Shown: one piece after another, positions 54,622-64,000 of the stretch
How the letters are laid out: every line of letters begins with the position of its first letter
Position numbering within the stretch: the stretch's first letter is position 1
Assembly (NCBI GenBank): GCA_028710895.1
Contig: JAQTTH010000013.1
Coordinates: forward strand, 1-64,000
Length of the DNA: 64,000 nucleotides
DNA from: Paludibacter sp.
Lineage (GTDB): Bacteria; Bacteroidota; Bacteroidia; Bacteroidales; Paludibacteraceae
Reading direction: 5' to 3'
Notes under the pieces: model-generated
Told to the model about the DNA's origin: nothing
Seen by the model: only the letters and a program-made list of their open reading frames with translations
The model's database searches: none
Position numbers and translations under genes: made by a program

Positions 54622-56400
54622 TTATTTAAACCACTTTTTTACATTGATATCATATCCTGCTCCCTGCATATAGTTATAGATGGCCAAATTAAGACCTTTA
54701 CCATAATAATCCAGGTCAATCTCGTTGGGTGTGCTGAATGGAATTTCATTGTTGGCGAAAGGGTTAGGCTCCAGTTGCAATGATACAGCACCCACACTTT
54801 CGGGATGTTGCCCCGATGGGCTGTGAATAGTCATAGCATACCGATGCCAGAAAGCAGATTGTAACCACCCGTTTTGGAATAAATTGCGAACGACTTCCAG
54901 CGAATCAATCGTCTCCTGAGCAGTTTCAGTTGGAAAACCATACATAAGGTAGGCATGAGTCAATATGCCTGCTTCGTTCAGGTTTTTCATGCTTTCGCTG
55001 GCAATTTCAATCGTAATTCCTTTATTTATTAGTTTTAGAACCCGTGCAGAGGCCACTTCCAGTCCACCCGAAACCGCTATGCAACCCGATTGAGCCAGCA
55101 GGTAGCACAGTTCCGGGGTAAATGCTTTTTCAAACCGAATATTGGTCCAATAGCTCACTATCAGTTTCCGTTTGAGAATTTCTTCTGCCAATTGATGCAA
55201 AATAGCCGGTGGCGCAGCTTCGTCTACAAAATGAAATCCTGTTTGTCCGGTCTGAGCCATCATTTCTTCCATTCGGTCAACCAGTAATTCCACTGGTGCT
55301 TTCTCGAATCGTTGTATGTAATCAAGTGCCCCATCGCAAAAAGCACAATTAGCCCAATAGCAACCATGAGCAAGGGTCATTTTGTTCCAACGTCCGTTAC
55401 TCCACAGGGCATGCATCGGGTTGGTGAGCTCTATCATGTTGAGATACCTGTTTTTGACGAGTCCATCGTAGTTTGGAGTGCCTGTTGCGGCAAACTTGAT
55501 GTTTTCGCGACTATCAAAATTGGCATGCACAATTTCGCCTTCCTTGTTGCAATAAAGTGTGCGAACCAATTCGCCACCCTGCAGGATACGTAACAATGGT
55601 AATTCACCATCGTCAAATGTAAGATAATCAACGTACTGAAAGAATCGTTTTTCGGTTATCTGACGCAATTCTGTATTCACATATCCACCACCCATTATGA
55701 TAGTGATGTTTAGATGTTCCTTGCGTAACCATTGCGCGCAGCGTAAGGCACTGTACAAATTACCCGGAAATGGTATGCTAAATCCAACGAAATCAGGTTG
55801 AAGTTCATTGATTTTTTTTGCAAAAATGTCAAGCATTAAATTGTCCGTAAATGAGCAGGGTTTCTCTAATTCTGCCTGCAGGGGGGCAAATTCAGGGAGG
55901 TAAATGCAGAGCGATTCAGCATAGCGGATAAGCTCAAAATGAGGATCAATATTTTGCTGAATAAACTCACACAAATCTTTCAGAAAGAGGGTACAAAGAT
56001 GGGTTGCTCGGTCGTGGTTACCAATCAAACCAAATCCCCATTCTAAATCTTCCTCAGATGGAAGTCTTTTGCTTGCAGGCCAAAAGTTGCGGTTGCTGAA
56101 TCGTTGAGCCAGTGAGCTATCTTCACCACTCAAAAACCGCATAACCGGTTCAATGGTTTTGAGATAGAAATCAGCTTGCTGGAGCATGATTCTGTGTGGC
56201 TTAGAAAGTTTTTTTTCTGAAGCCTGTTGAAAAATAATTTCCAGTTGTTGTTGCGTAAATAATGCCTGTATAAGCTCAATACTTAAATCCATTTGCCCGG
56301 CTTCTATGTTTTGAGAGCGCAGGAATCCCAATAAATTGCAAGTGGCGGGATAAGGTGTATTGAGTTGGGTTAGGGGAGGAGTTACGAGCAGAACTTTCAT
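54622..56400 (-). CDS. B12-binding-domain radical SAM protein
   Basis: 592 residues. The N-terminal half resembles a cobalamin-binding (B12) domain: VLLVTPPLTQLNTPYPA and, later, DFVGFSIPFPGNLYSALRCAQWLRK with IIMGGGYVN. The radical SAM core starts at about 345, where the cluster is HGCYWANCAFCD, i.e. C-x4-C-x2-C rather than the usual C-x3-C-x2-C. It is followed by FHFVDEAAPP and VSGGLEVASARVLKLINKG. Role probably methylation or radical rearrangement of an unidentified metabolite. Monocistronic, divergent from the AsmA-like gene; a minus-strand TAAGTTTG box is at 56418-56425. Confidence 0.82.
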   Translation of the reverse strand: MKVLLVTPPLTQLNTPYPATCNLLGFLRSQNIEAGQMDLSIELIQALFTQQQLEIIFQQASEKKLSKPHRIMLQQADFYLKTIEPVMRFLSGEDSSLAQRFSNRNFWPASKRLPSEEDLEWGFGLIGNHDRATHLCTLFLKDLCEFIQQNIDPHFELIRYAESLCIYLPEFAPLQAELEKPCSFTDNLMLDIFAKKINELQPDFVGFSIPFPGNLYSALRCAQWLRKEHLNITIIMGGGYVNTELRQITEKRFFQYVDYLTFDDGELPLLRILQGGELVRTLYCNKEGEIVHANFDSRENIKFAATGTPNYDGLVKNRYLNMIELTNPMHALWSNGRWNKMTLAHGCYWANCAFCDGALDYIQRFEKAPVELLVDRMEEMMAQTGQTGFHFVDEAAPPAILHQLAEEILKRKLIVSYWTNIRFEKAFTPELCYLLAQSGCIAVSGGLEVASARVLKLINKGITIEIASESMKNLNEAGILTHAYLMYGFPTETAQETIDSLEVVRNLFQNGWLQSAFWHRYAMTIHSPSGQHPESVGAVSLQLEPNPFANNEIPFSTPNEIDLDYYGKGLNLAIYNYMQGAGYDINVKKWFK

Positions 56401-56583
56401 TAAAGGTGTTTTTTTTGCAAACTTACAGAATTAATTTTGCAAAGCCGAAATAATCTCAATTTTTCCAACAAAATACCTGCATTGCCGTTAATATGTTGTA
56501 TTTTTGTGGTCACATAAAATGCTGATAGCGTGTAAACCCGTTTCAACATTCGCACTCAAACTTTTTATTATTTGAATAATCGT

Positions 56584-59277
56584 ATGAATAAAAAAGTAAA
56601 AAAAGGACTTATTATTGGTTCGTCGGTTTTTGTAGTGATTTTTGCGGCATTGCTGGTATTACCATATGCTTTTAGTGGAAAAATAACAAAGATTGCCAAA
56701 GATCAGATAAATGGCAAACTGAATGCCCGTGTTGATTTTGAAAGTGTGAATATCAGCTTTATTCGAAGTTTTCCAAATGTTTCGGTGAAACTGGAGAATT
56801 TTCGGATTGTAGGGATTAATGAGTTTTCAAAAGATACCTTGCTGGCAAGTGAGGATGTTGATTTGGTATTGAACCTGAGAAGTTTGTTTTCCGACACGGG
56901 CTACGAAGTAAAAAGATTGCAGTTTAATCACTCAAGCGTTTTTGCTCATGTGCTTCCAAATGGTAAAGCCAACTGGAGTATAATGAAAGAAGATTCAACT
57001 CAGGCTCCGGATACTTCGGCGATGAGCTTCAATCTGAAACTGAAAGACTTTGTCATTGAAAATGCCAATATTGTTTATTTGGATGAAGAAGGCAATAAAA
57101 AAGCCGTGATAAAAAATCTGAATCATCATACAACGGGTGATTTGACGGCTGACAGCTCCCTGTTGGTGACCAAATCAACACTTGACACACTTGATTTTTG
57201 GATGGATGGTGTGCAATATATTTCGAAAGCTGACGCAGAGTTGAATGCAGATATCGATGCTAACCTGAATAAGTTGATTTTTACATTTAGTAAGAATTCA
57301 TCGCGCATAAACGCTATACCGTTTTCATTTGCAGGTTGGTTTCAAATGCTTGATGATGGTTACGATATGGATTTGACACTGAATGCTGAAAAGGTCGATT
57401 TTAAAGCCATTTTGTCAATGATTCCCGCAATTTATGCCAATTCGTTTGAAGGTATGAAGGCAGGTGGAAAAGTGGATATGAGTGGATTTGTAAAGGGTAA
57501 AATGATTGGTGATTTTTATCCGGCTTTTGATTTTAAACTGACAGCAGTTGATGGCTGGTTTCAATATCCGAGTCTGCCAAAATCCTTACAAAACATTAAT
57601 GTGGCAGGTCGTATTACCAATCCCGGAAAAACGTTGGACGAAACTGTTATTGATATCTCTAAATTTTCATTTGTCATGGCCGGAAATCCATTTATGGCTC
57701 AAATGCGAATTGCAACACCTATGTCGGACCCCGATTTAATGCTTAAAGCTGTTGGGAAAATTGATTTGGGTCAGATAAAAGAGATTTATCCGTTGGAGGC
57801 CGATACCAAGCTGAATGGCTTGCTGGATATGAATCTGGATTTGGGTGGGCGTATGTCTTATTACGATAACAATCAATACGATAAATTTAAATTTGCCGGG
57901 AAGCTGAATATCAGTAATATGTTGGTTCAAATGAAGTCGCTTCCGCAGGCAGTTTCCATTTCCAAAGCCAATATGGTTTTCAATAACCGCTATGTTGATT
58001 TATCGACTTTGCAAATGAAAATTGGACGAAATGATTTGACAGCAACCGGAAAACTTGAAAATGTGGTGGCGTATGCTCTGCATGATAAATTACTGACAGG
58101 TACGCTTAATCTGCAATCGAATTATTTCAATGCGGGTGATTTTATGTCGGCCGATAAAGCACCTGCTACCGATAAAACTCCTGCTGCGAAAGCTGATACT
58201 TCCAAGATGAAGCTTATTACAATTCCGAAAAATGTGAATTTCACTATGCTTGCTGATTTCAAACAACTTGTGTATGAAAAAATGAATTTTACTGATGCTA
58301 AAGGTGTTTTGAAAGTTGCCAATGGCGATATGAAGATTCAGAATATGGGTGTTCAGGCCTTTGGTGGAAGCATGTTGATGAACGGTCTCTATAGCACAAG
58401 TGACCCTAAAAAGCCGAATGTGAACTTTGATTTCACCCTTACCGATGTAACGTTTACCGAGATATTTAAGCAGGTAGAAACATTGCAGAAAATGGTTCCG
58501 ATATTTCAAAAAGCAACCGGAAAGTTCTCAACGAAACTATCATTCAATTCTTTGTTGAAGAATGATATGATGCCCGATTTGGCCTCCATCATTGGCAATG
58601 GCTCATTCTCAACAAAATCGATTGGATTGACCAATGTGCCGGCTCTGACAACGCTTGTTTCGGTAGTTAATCACACAAAACTGACCTCGACCACGCTGAA
58701 AGATTTAGGCCTGTATTTTGATATCAAGGATGGAAAGATTAATACTAAACCATTTGATGTGACCATTGGTAACCTAAAAATGAATCTGGGTGGTTCCACC
58801 GGATTGGATAAAACGATTGCTTACACAGGAAAAGTACAATTGCCCAGCAACCTGAATTTGGGTCAGTTTTCTACCGTTGGATTTAAAATAGGTGGAACAT
58901 TTGCAAAGCCCAAGGTTGAAGTTGATTTGAAAAACACAATTACCACTGTTGTTGCCGATACAAAAGCAAAAGTTGTTACCGAGGCCAATAAAAAAATAGA
59001 TGCTGCCAAACCGCAAGCCATAAAAGCTGCACAGGATCAGGCCGATAAATTGAGGGCTGAAGCCAAAGCAGCAGGTGAAAGATTACTGGCTGAAGCCAAA
59101 GTTCAGGGCGATCAGTTGATTGCCAAAGCGGGTAATCCACTGACTAAAATGCTTGCACAGAAAGCGGCCCAGAAATTGTTGGACGAAGCTCAGAAGAAAG
59201 TAGATGATCTGAATGCTAAGGCCGATGTTCAGGCGAAGCAAATCATTCAAAAAGCGGCAGACAATGCCAAATTGTAA
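56584..59277 (+). CDS. AsmA-like envelope protein
   Basis: About 897 residues from ATG 56584 (a TTG at 56572 opens the longer frame). One N-terminal membrane anchor (GLIIGSSVFVVIFAALLVLPYAFSG), then a long beta-rich body of AsmA/TamB type (GKITKIAKDQINGKLNARVDFESVNISFIRSFPNVSVKLENF). The last 100 residues are an Ala/Lys/Gln-rich coiled coil with repeated AKAAGERLLAEAKVQGDQL. Such proteins bridge the periplasm and move phospholipids. The downstream TPR/propeller gene follows after 20 bp and is probably in the same operon. Confidence 0.85.
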   Translation: MNKKVKKGLIIGSSVFVVIFAALLVLPYAFSGKITKIAKDQINGKLNARVDFESVNISFIRSFPNVSVKLENFRIVGINEFSKDTLLASEDVDLVLNLRSLFSDTGYEVKRLQFNHSSVFAHVLPNGKANWSIMKEDSTQAPDTSAMSFNLKLKDFVIENANIVYLDEEGNKKAVIKNLNHHTTGDLTADSSLLVTKSTLDTLDFWMDGVQYISKADAELNADIDANLNKLIFTFSKNSSRINAIPFSFAGWFQMLDDGYDMDLTLNAEKVDFKAILSMIPAIYANSFEGMKAGGKVDMSGFVKGKMIGDFYPAFDFKLTAVDGWFQYPSLPKSLQNINVAGRITNPGKTLDETVIDISKFSFVMAGNPFMAQMRIATPMSDPDLMLKAVGKIDLGQIKEIYPLEADTKLNGLLDMNLDLGGRMSYYDNNQYDKFKFAGKLNISNMLVQMKSLPQAVSISKANMVFNNRYVDLSTLQMKIGRNDLTATGKLENVVAYALHDKLLTGTLNLQSNYFNAGDFMSADKAPATDKTPAAKADTSKMKLITIPKNVNFTMLADFKQLVYEKMNFTDAKGVLKVANGDMKIQNMGVQAFGGSMLMNGLYSTSDPKKPNVNFDFTLTDVTFTEIFKQVETLQKMVPIFQKATGKFSTKLSFNSLLKNDMMPDLASIIGNGSFSTKSIGLTNVPALTTLVSVVNHTKLTSTTLKDLGLYFDIKDGKINTKPFDVTIGNLKMNLGGSTGLDKTIAYTGKVQLPSNLNLGQFSTVGFKIGGTFAKPKVEVDLKNTITTVVADTKAKVVTEANKKIDAAKPQAIKAAQDQADKLRAEAKAAGERLLAEAKVQGDQLIAKAGNPLTKMLAQKAAQKLLDEAQKKVDDLNAKADVQAKQIIQKAADNAKL

Positions 59278-59297
59278 TTTATAACCAGTATTACCAG

Positions 59298-60698
59298 ATG
59301 AAATTTAAGTTGATTTTTCTTTCTCTATTTTTTACTCTTACTCTTTTTGCTGCTCAACGTTCGGGAGAAGGAGAAGCGTTTTTCAATAACAAACAATATG
59401 TAAAGGCACGCGAGGTGTACGAAGCATTGTTGAAGAAAAAACCGAATGATGCAACCTACAACTTTCGGTATGCACGGTGCTGTTACGAGTTGAAGGATGC
59501 CGAACCGGCAATTCAACATTTTGAAATGAGCGGAACTAAGTTTCCTCAACGTGATTTGTATTTGGGGGAATTGTATTACAATACTTATCGTTTCGACCAA
59601 TCGGTTATGGCATATCAGACCTATATTGCCACACTCGATTCTACGGATAAGAAACGCCCTGAATTTTTGCAGAAACTGAAACGTTCTGAAAATGCTGCCC
59701 GGCTGATAAATAAAGTGGAGGATATTGCTATTGTTGATAGCGTACAGGTAAATAAAAACGAATTCCTGCAATTTTATAAATTTAGTAGTGAATTGGGCTC
59801 TCTTAAACAGGAGCCTCTGAAAATAAGCTCCCGGCGCTCGACCGATAAAATGACTTACACAACTCAGAGACAGGACAGGGTATATTTTTCCGATTCCATT
59901 AAAGGAAGAATGGATATCTTTACTTCATTCAAACTGCTGGATACCTGGTCGAAACCAGTTTCGGTTTCAGATGTAATAAATACACATGCTAATGAGAATT
60001 ATCCTTTCTTGTTGTTGGATGGCGTAACATTGTATTTTGCATCTGATAATGAGAATTCTTTGGGAGGATATGACCTGTTCGTCACACGCTATACTCCATC
60101 AACCAACTCGTATTTGCCTCCCGAAAATATCGGATTTCCTTTTAACTCGCCGGCTAATGATTACATGATGGTTATTGACGAACAACATAAACTCGGCTGG
60201 TTTGCCACCGATCGCAATCAACCGGTCGGCAAAGTAGTTGTTTACACCTTTGTGCCGAATGTTTCAAAAACAATTATTCGCTCTGAAGATAATGATTTTA
60301 TTCGTCGGGCAGCACAACTGAAAGTATATCGTAAGGTTGCTGCTGCAGGTGGCGGGAACGAAGTTACACAACAGGGAAAAACGACCGATAAGGACAAACA
60401 AATTGAATTTATCGTAAACGACTCGGTTGTGTATTCTCATTTTAGTCAGTTTAAGAGTGAAGATGGTTCAAAGCACTGGTTGGAATTACAATCACTATCC
60501 GATGCCACTAAAAAAGCACAGGTGGAGCTGGCTGCCCAACGCAACAGGTATGAGTTAGCAGAGAATGATGGTGATAAAAAAAAGATAGCGGAGGCTATTC
60601 TTGATTTGGAATGGAGAATGCGCGAAATGCAAAAACAGGTTACTTCTAAATCAGTTCAGTTAAGGAATGATGAGTTGAAAACAATCAATAAGCCATAG
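59298..60698 (+). CDS. Secreted TPR and WD40-like (PD40) protein
   Basis: 466 residues. Signal peptide (LIFLSLFFTLTLFAAQ), then TPR-like helices (EAFFNNKQYVKAREVYEALLKKKPNDATYNFRYARCCYEL), then WD40-like propeller blades (DRVYFSDSIKGRMDIFTSFKL, LDGVTLYFASDNENSLGGYDLFV). The C-terminus is a coiled coil. No OmpA peptidoglycan-binding domain is present, which separates it from the T9SS PorE-type proteins. Envelope role assumed; operon with the AsmA-like gene. Confidence 0.8.
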   Translation: MKFKLIFLSLFFTLTLFAAQRSGEGEAFFNNKQYVKAREVYEALLKKKPNDATYNFRYARCCYELKDAEPAIQHFEMSGTKFPQRDLYLGELYYNTYRFDQSVMAYQTYIATLDSTDKKRPEFLQKLKRSENAARLINKVEDIAIVDSVQVNKNEFLQFYKFSSELGSLKQEPLKISSRRSTDKMTYTTQRQDRVYFSDSIKGRMDIFTSFKLLDTWSKPVSVSDVINTHANENYPFLLLDGVTLYFASDNENSLGGYDLFVTRYTPSTNSYLPPENIGFPFNSPANDYMMVIDEQHKLGWFATDRNQPVGKVVVYTFVPNVSKTIIRSEDNDFIRRAAQLKVYRKVAAAGGGNEVTQQGKTTDKDKQIEFIVNDSVVYSHFSQFKSEDGSKHWLELQSLSDATKKAQVELAAQRNRYELAENDGDKKKIAEAILDLEWRMREMQKQVTSKSVQLRNDELKTINKP

Positions 60699-61082
60699 AT
60701 ACCTTAAACTTGTGTAAAATCCAATCTTTTAACGCGATTGTCCCTGATATTTCCTGAACCATTTCAAATCCCGGTTTGTTCTAAAGTAAAGTTTAAAGAA
60801 GGAGGTAAAGTGTATATCACAGGAAATGTAAGTTTTAGAAATTGATTTTTTAATTTTTAAAAAAGGAGGTCGAATGGATAACCCACCATGGAATTTTTTG
60901 GAACTAAAATAGTTTGTCTCAGGTTTCCGGAGAATTAAAACCGGATTTGCACCTTCGCTTCAAAAGAACGTCTGCCAAATAAATCCTCTTTAGCAGGTTT
61001 GGACGAAAATGAATCAGACAAATGGCGTAGGTTCTCACTTGAAAAATGATTTTTATAAATAAATAATAATAATTTTCGTTAA
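60699..61082. other. Unexplained transcribed-looking interval
   Basis: About 385 bp between the TPR gene and a strong terminator. It holds two unusually strong AAGGAGG motifs, at 60799-60805 and 60863-60869, each 4-5 nt before a short frame: GTG 60810-60845 (11 aa) and ATG 60874-60912 (12 aa, MDNPPWNFLELK). Strong Shine-Dalgarno sites are rare in Bacteroidota. The part 60910-61060 is codon-like in several frames and contains local stems (for example CGT-CCAAA near 60969 with TTTGG-ACG near 60998). Possible readings: a 3' UTR, a structured RNA, or a decayed gene or insertion. Confidence 0.35.
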
Positions 61083-61120
61083 ACAAGCAGATAGGAAATA
61101 TTTCTATCTGCTTGTGTTTT
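61083..61120 (+). terminator. Terminator closing the 60.7-61.1 kb interval
   Basis: CAAGCAGATAG (61084-61094) with CTATCTGCTTG (61104-61114), further pairing in the loop, then GTTTTAATT. It lies almost 400 bp after the TPR stop, longer than for other genes in this window. Confidence 0.88.
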
Positions 61121-61220
61121 AATTGTATAGAAATTCGATTATAATCAGTTAACGTTATTTCGGATTATTTGTAGTCTTACTTTCGTTTTTAAAGTTAATT
61201 TTGTGGTCAATATATACAGT

Positions 61221-62024
61221 ATGGATAAATTACGTTTTCAGAGTTTTGGTAGTGGTAGTAGCGGTAATTGCTACTTTATAGGGAATGCATCGCAGGGAGT
61301 GTTGATTGATGCAGGACTTGGAGTGAGGTCGATTCGAAAGTATTTACGAAGCATAGGTCTTGATTTCGAAAATATCTGGGGCGTGTTTGTAACTCACGAC
61401 CATGCGGATCATATCAAAGCCGTCGGGCCACTAGGCGAAAAGCACCGTATTCCAATTTATGCCACCCGAAAAGTACACGAAGGAATCCAACGTAGTTACA
61501 GCGTTACTGAAAAACTATATTCGAGCAAAAAATACATCGAAAAAAACGAAACTGTTGAGCTGGGTGACTTTCGGATTACGTCATTTCCGGTATCCCACGA
61601 CTCGTACGATAGTGTGGGCTATACGATTGAATATAAAGAAAAAAGATTTACCTTTGCAACAGACCTTGGATTTGTGGGCGAAGAAGTGGGAGCGCATTTG
61701 ATGCAGGCTGATTACATGGTTCTTGAGGCAAATTACGATGAGCAAATGTTGCAGCGTGGACCCTATCCATTGCATTTGAAAAACCGGATTATTGCCCCAA
61801 CCGGTCATTTAAGTAACGACCAGGCAGGACGTTTTCTGGCCGAAAATTACAACGAACGGAATAAACACATTTTTTTGTGTCATTTGAGTAAAGAAAATAA
61901 TTTACCGGAACTGGCCTATACCACTATTCAGAACTACCTGGAGGAAAAAGCGGTGATTGTAGGTGAGCATGTACAATTAGTTACGTTGGATAGAATGAAT
62001 CCTTCGGAATTGTACATTTTTTAA
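61221..62024 (+). CDS. MBL-fold metallo-hydrolase (YycJ/WalJ-like)
   Basis: About 267 residues of the metallo-beta-lactamase fold. The zinc motif FVTHDHADHIKAVG (about residue 55-68) is H-x-H-x-D-H, and further ligands lie in FPVSHDSYDSVG and in the C-terminal CHLSKENN segment. YycJ-type proteins are thought to act in DNA or cell-wall maintenance. Start at ATG 61221 (MDKLRFQSFGSGSSGNCYFIG, typical of the family); GTG 61203 opens the frame but overlaps a likely promoter box TAATTTTG (61196-61203). Confidence 0.85.
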   Translation: MDKLRFQSFGSGSSGNCYFIGNASQGVLIDAGLGVRSIRKYLRSIGLDFENIWGVFVTHDHADHIKAVGPLGEKHRIPIYATRKVHEGIQRSYSVTEKLYSSKKYIEKNETVELGDFRITSFPVSHDSYDSVGYTIEYKEKRFTFATDLGFVGEEVGAHLMQADYMVLEANYDEQMLQRGPYPLHLKNRIIAPTGHLSNDQAGRFLAENYNERNKHIFLCHLSKENNLPELAYTTIQNYLEEKAVIVGEHVQLVTLDRMNPSELYIF

Positions 62025-62067
62025 TTCAAAACAGGTTATTACATTCAACTATAAACGATATACATTC

Positions 62068-62808
62068 ATGTCAAAAAACTTAGTCATTATTCCAACTTAC
62101 AACGAGAAGGAAAACATTGAGAACATAATTCGTGCGGTTTTTGATCAGCCAATCACTTATCACATTCTGATAATTGAAGATGGCTCGCCCGATGGAACGG
62201 CTACGATAGTAAAAAAACTGCAGACTGAGTTTGCCGACCGTTTGTTTATGGTGGAACGTAAAGGTAAGTTAGGACTTGGTACAGCGTATATTGCCGGATT
62301 TAAATGGGCATTGGAACGTTCTTATGAGTTTATTTTTGAAATGGATGCCGATTTCTCGCACGATCCGAAAGACCTGAACAGGTTGTACGATGCCTGTGCC
62401 AATCAGAGTGGGGATGTGGCCATCGGTTCGCGGTATGTAAGTGGAGTGAATGTCGTAAACTGGCCCATTGGACGTGTGTTGATGTCGTATTTTGCATCTA
62501 AATATGTTCGATTTGTGTTGGGAGTGAAAATTGCCGATACCACTGCCGGATTTAAATGTTACCGTCGTGAAGTTCTCGAAACCATTGAACTCGATAAGAT
62601 TCGCTTCAAAGGATATGCTTTTCAGGTAGAAATGAAATATACGGCGTACGAATGTGGATTTACACTCAAAGAAGTTCCTGTTATTTTTGTGAACCGCGAA
62701 TTAGGTACTTCAAAAATGAGTGGTGGGATTTTTGGTGAAGCGTTTTTTGGAGTTATTGAACTAAAAATCAATAGCTGGTTCCGCAAATTTCCACAAAAGA
62801 AAAAATGA
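62068..62808 (+). CDS. Polyprenol monophosphomannose synthase (GT2)
   Basis: 246-residue family 2 glycosyltransferase of the DPM1 type that transfers mannose from GDP-mannose to a polyprenol phosphate. Motifs: IPTYNEKENIENII, EDGSPDGTATIV (residues 37-48), and the metal-binding DADFSHDP (about 93). It lacks the C-terminal membrane helices of the other GT2, which fits the DPM1 type. It lies 44 bp after the MBL gene and 66 bp before pyrC; pairing of this gene with pyrC is common in Bacteroidales as far as I recall. Confidence 0.87.
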   Translation: MSKNLVIIPTYNEKENIENIIRAVFDQPITYHILIIEDGSPDGTATIVKKLQTEFADRLFMVERKGKLGLGTAYIAGFKWALERSYEFIFEMDADFSHDPKDLNRLYDACANQSGDVAIGSRYVSGVNVVNWPIGRVLMSYFASKYVRFVLGVKIADTTAGFKCYRREVLETIELDKIRFKGYAFQVEMKYTAYECGFTLKEVPVIFVNRELGTSKMSGGIFGEAFFGVIELKINSWFRKFPQKKK

Positions 62809-62874
62809 TATTCATTTGCCAAAGTGCTGATGAAGGATTTTGATGAAATTGGTAATTGATAAATTGAATGTTAT

Positions 62875-64000
62875 ATGAGCTTGCAAATTATACGAAATGC
62901 CACTGTCGTGAACGAGGGACGAACTTTTGTTGGTTCTGTGCTGATAGATGGTAATCAAATAAAGGCTGTTTACGAAGAAAATCAGCTTGTCGAAATTTCA
63001 GAATCACATACCGAAATTGATGCTACCGGATTACTTCTTTTTCCGGGTGTTATCGACGATCAGGTTCATTTTCGTGATCCGGGTCTGACGCATAAAGGTG
63101 ATATTTATTCTGAAAGTAAAGCAGCTGTTGCGGGAGGAATCACGTCGTACTTCGAGATGCCAAATACCAAACCGCAGGCTACAACCATTGATTTACTCGA
63201 AGATAAATATAAGGTTGCTTCCGAAAAATCATTTGCCAATTACTCATTCCTGATGGGAGTGACAAATGATAATATCGATGAACTGAAGAAGATAAACCCA
63301 CGCACGGTGGCCGGTCTGAAAATGTTTATGGGCTCGTCCACCGGCAATATGTTGGTTGATAACGCCACTACGCTGAATCGGGTTTTCTCCGAACTGCCAT
63401 TGCTGATTGTGACGCATTGCGAAGATGAAGCTACCATTCAGGCAAACATTCAACACTACAAGGCTTTGCTTGGCGAAGACATTCCGGTGGAATATCATCC
63501 GTTAATCCGGAATGCCGAAGCATGTTATAAATCATCATCTTTCGCTGTGGAGCTGGCAACCAAATACAATTCTCGCCTCCACGTTTTCCATTTGTCATCG
63601 GCTAAGGAAATGTCGTTGTTTTCTTCGGATATACCTTTGAGGGAAAAATGCATTACGGCAGAAGTTTGTGTGCACCATTTGTGGTTTAATGATACAGATT
63701 ATGCTAAATACGGAAACCGCATTAAATGGAATCCGGCTATCAAATCCGAATCGGACAGACAAGCTTTGATTGATGCTGTGAACTCCAATAAAATTGATGT
63801 GATTGCTACCGATCATGCACCGCATTTACTGTCCGAAAAAGAAGGCTCTTGCCTGAAAGCTGCTTCGGGTGGTCCGTTGGTGCAACATTCCTTAGTAGCT
63901 ATGTTACAATTGGTAAAACAAGGTGCTTTTACCCTTGAGAAAGTCATTGAAAAGATGTGTCATGCTCCGGCTGATTTGTTCCGCATCGAAAAACGAGGAT
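62875..64000 (+). CDS. pyrC: Dihydroorotase (N-terminal part, cut by the window edge)
   Basis: The frame is open from ATG 62875 to the window end (375 codons). It is the amidohydrolase that closes carbamoyl-aspartate to dihydroorotate in pyrimidine synthesis. Motifs: [20 protein letters not shown], the metal-bridging Lys in [23 protein letters not shown], and IATDHAPH. In the first metal motif Q stands where most dihydroorotases have His (DxHVHFR); I recall Q in Bacteroides-type enzymes. The last roughly 70 residues are outside the window. Confidence 0.9.
   Translation, partial: MSLQIIRNATVVNEGRTFVGSVLIDGNQIKAVYEENQLVEISESHTEIDATGLLLFPGVIDDQVHFRDPGLTHKGDIYSESKAAVAGGITSYFEMPNTKPQATTIDLLEDKYKVASEKSFANYSFLMGVTNDNIDELKKINPRTVAGLKMFMGSSTGNMLVDNATTLNRVFSELPLLIVTHCEDEATIQANIQHYKALLGEDIPVEYHPLIRNAEACYKSSSFAVELATKYNSRLHVFHLSSAKEMSLFSSDIPLREKCITAEVCVHHLWFNDTDYAKYGNRIKWNPAIKSESDRQALIDAVNSNKIDVIATDHAPHLLSEKEGSCLKAASGGPLVQHSLVAMLQLVKQGAFTLEKVIEKMCHAPADLFRIEKRG

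Overview
The window comes from a Bacteroidota chromosome, most likely order Bacteroidales. Many genes carry the phylum's -7 promoter box (TAnnTTTG), often close to the start codon. The content also fits: a type IX secretion (T9SS) C-terminal sorting domain on an M6 protease, Bacteroidota-restricted families (DUF6048, DUF6452, DUF6261, DUF4199, PG0541-type), a class II ketol-acid reductoisomerase and a Bacteroides-type dihydroorotase. The sequence is moderately AT-rich and mostly core genome, with one small accessory island. Family names are from recognition of the protein sequences; no database search was run.

Layout. 1-4.8 kb: RND efflux pump and its PG0541-type partner, then three tandem 32-codon hydrophobic micro-genes. 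4.8-10.5 kb (minus): ettA, a beta-barrel protein, a DUF6261 gene behind a 5 x 41-bp repeat array, an NTF2-like protein and a small membrane protein. 9.6-15.9 kb (minus): phytoene/squalene synthase, phytoene desaturase, a GH19 chitinase-like lipoprotein and dxs, which supplies isoprenoid precursors. 16.0-22.9 kb (plus): a branched-chain amino acid operon, ilvD-ilvB-ilvN-thioesterase-ilvC, behind a Val/Leu-rich leader peptide and attenuator. 23-27.2 kb: a three-PAS protein and a pectate lyase/oligogalacturonate lyase pair. 27.2-31.7 kb: accessory island with a second DUF6261 gene behind another 5 x 41-bp array, an AAA ATPase/TOPRIM-like pair resembling defence modules, and a REP-type transposase whose reading frame contains REP-like palindromes. 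31.7-44.6 kb (minus): lrgAB, a porin, mntP, tkt, DUF6048/DUF6452 genes, a glycosyltransferase, DUF4199, and the trxB-lolA-ftsK cluster. 44.8-64 kb: nth, a zinc-ribbon membrane protein, a second ABC-F ATPase, a secreted M6 protease, ttcA, three tRNA genes (Gly, Leu, Leu), a CDF metal exporter, a B12/radical-SAM protein, an AsmA-like protein, a TPR/propeller protein, an unexplained transcribed-looking interval, an MBL hydrolase, a polyprenol-phosphate mannosyltransferase and the start of pyrC.

The strongest unusual signals are: (1) the three tandem micro-genes, whose differences in the core are synonymous; (2) the ilv leader peptide with mutually exclusive antiterminator and terminator hairpins; (3) two DUF6261 loci with the same architecture (terminator, then five palindromic units at an exact 41-bp period, then the gene) although the repeat sequences are unrelated; (4) the palindrome-bearing transposase gene; and (5) the ATPase/TOPRIM pair beside it.
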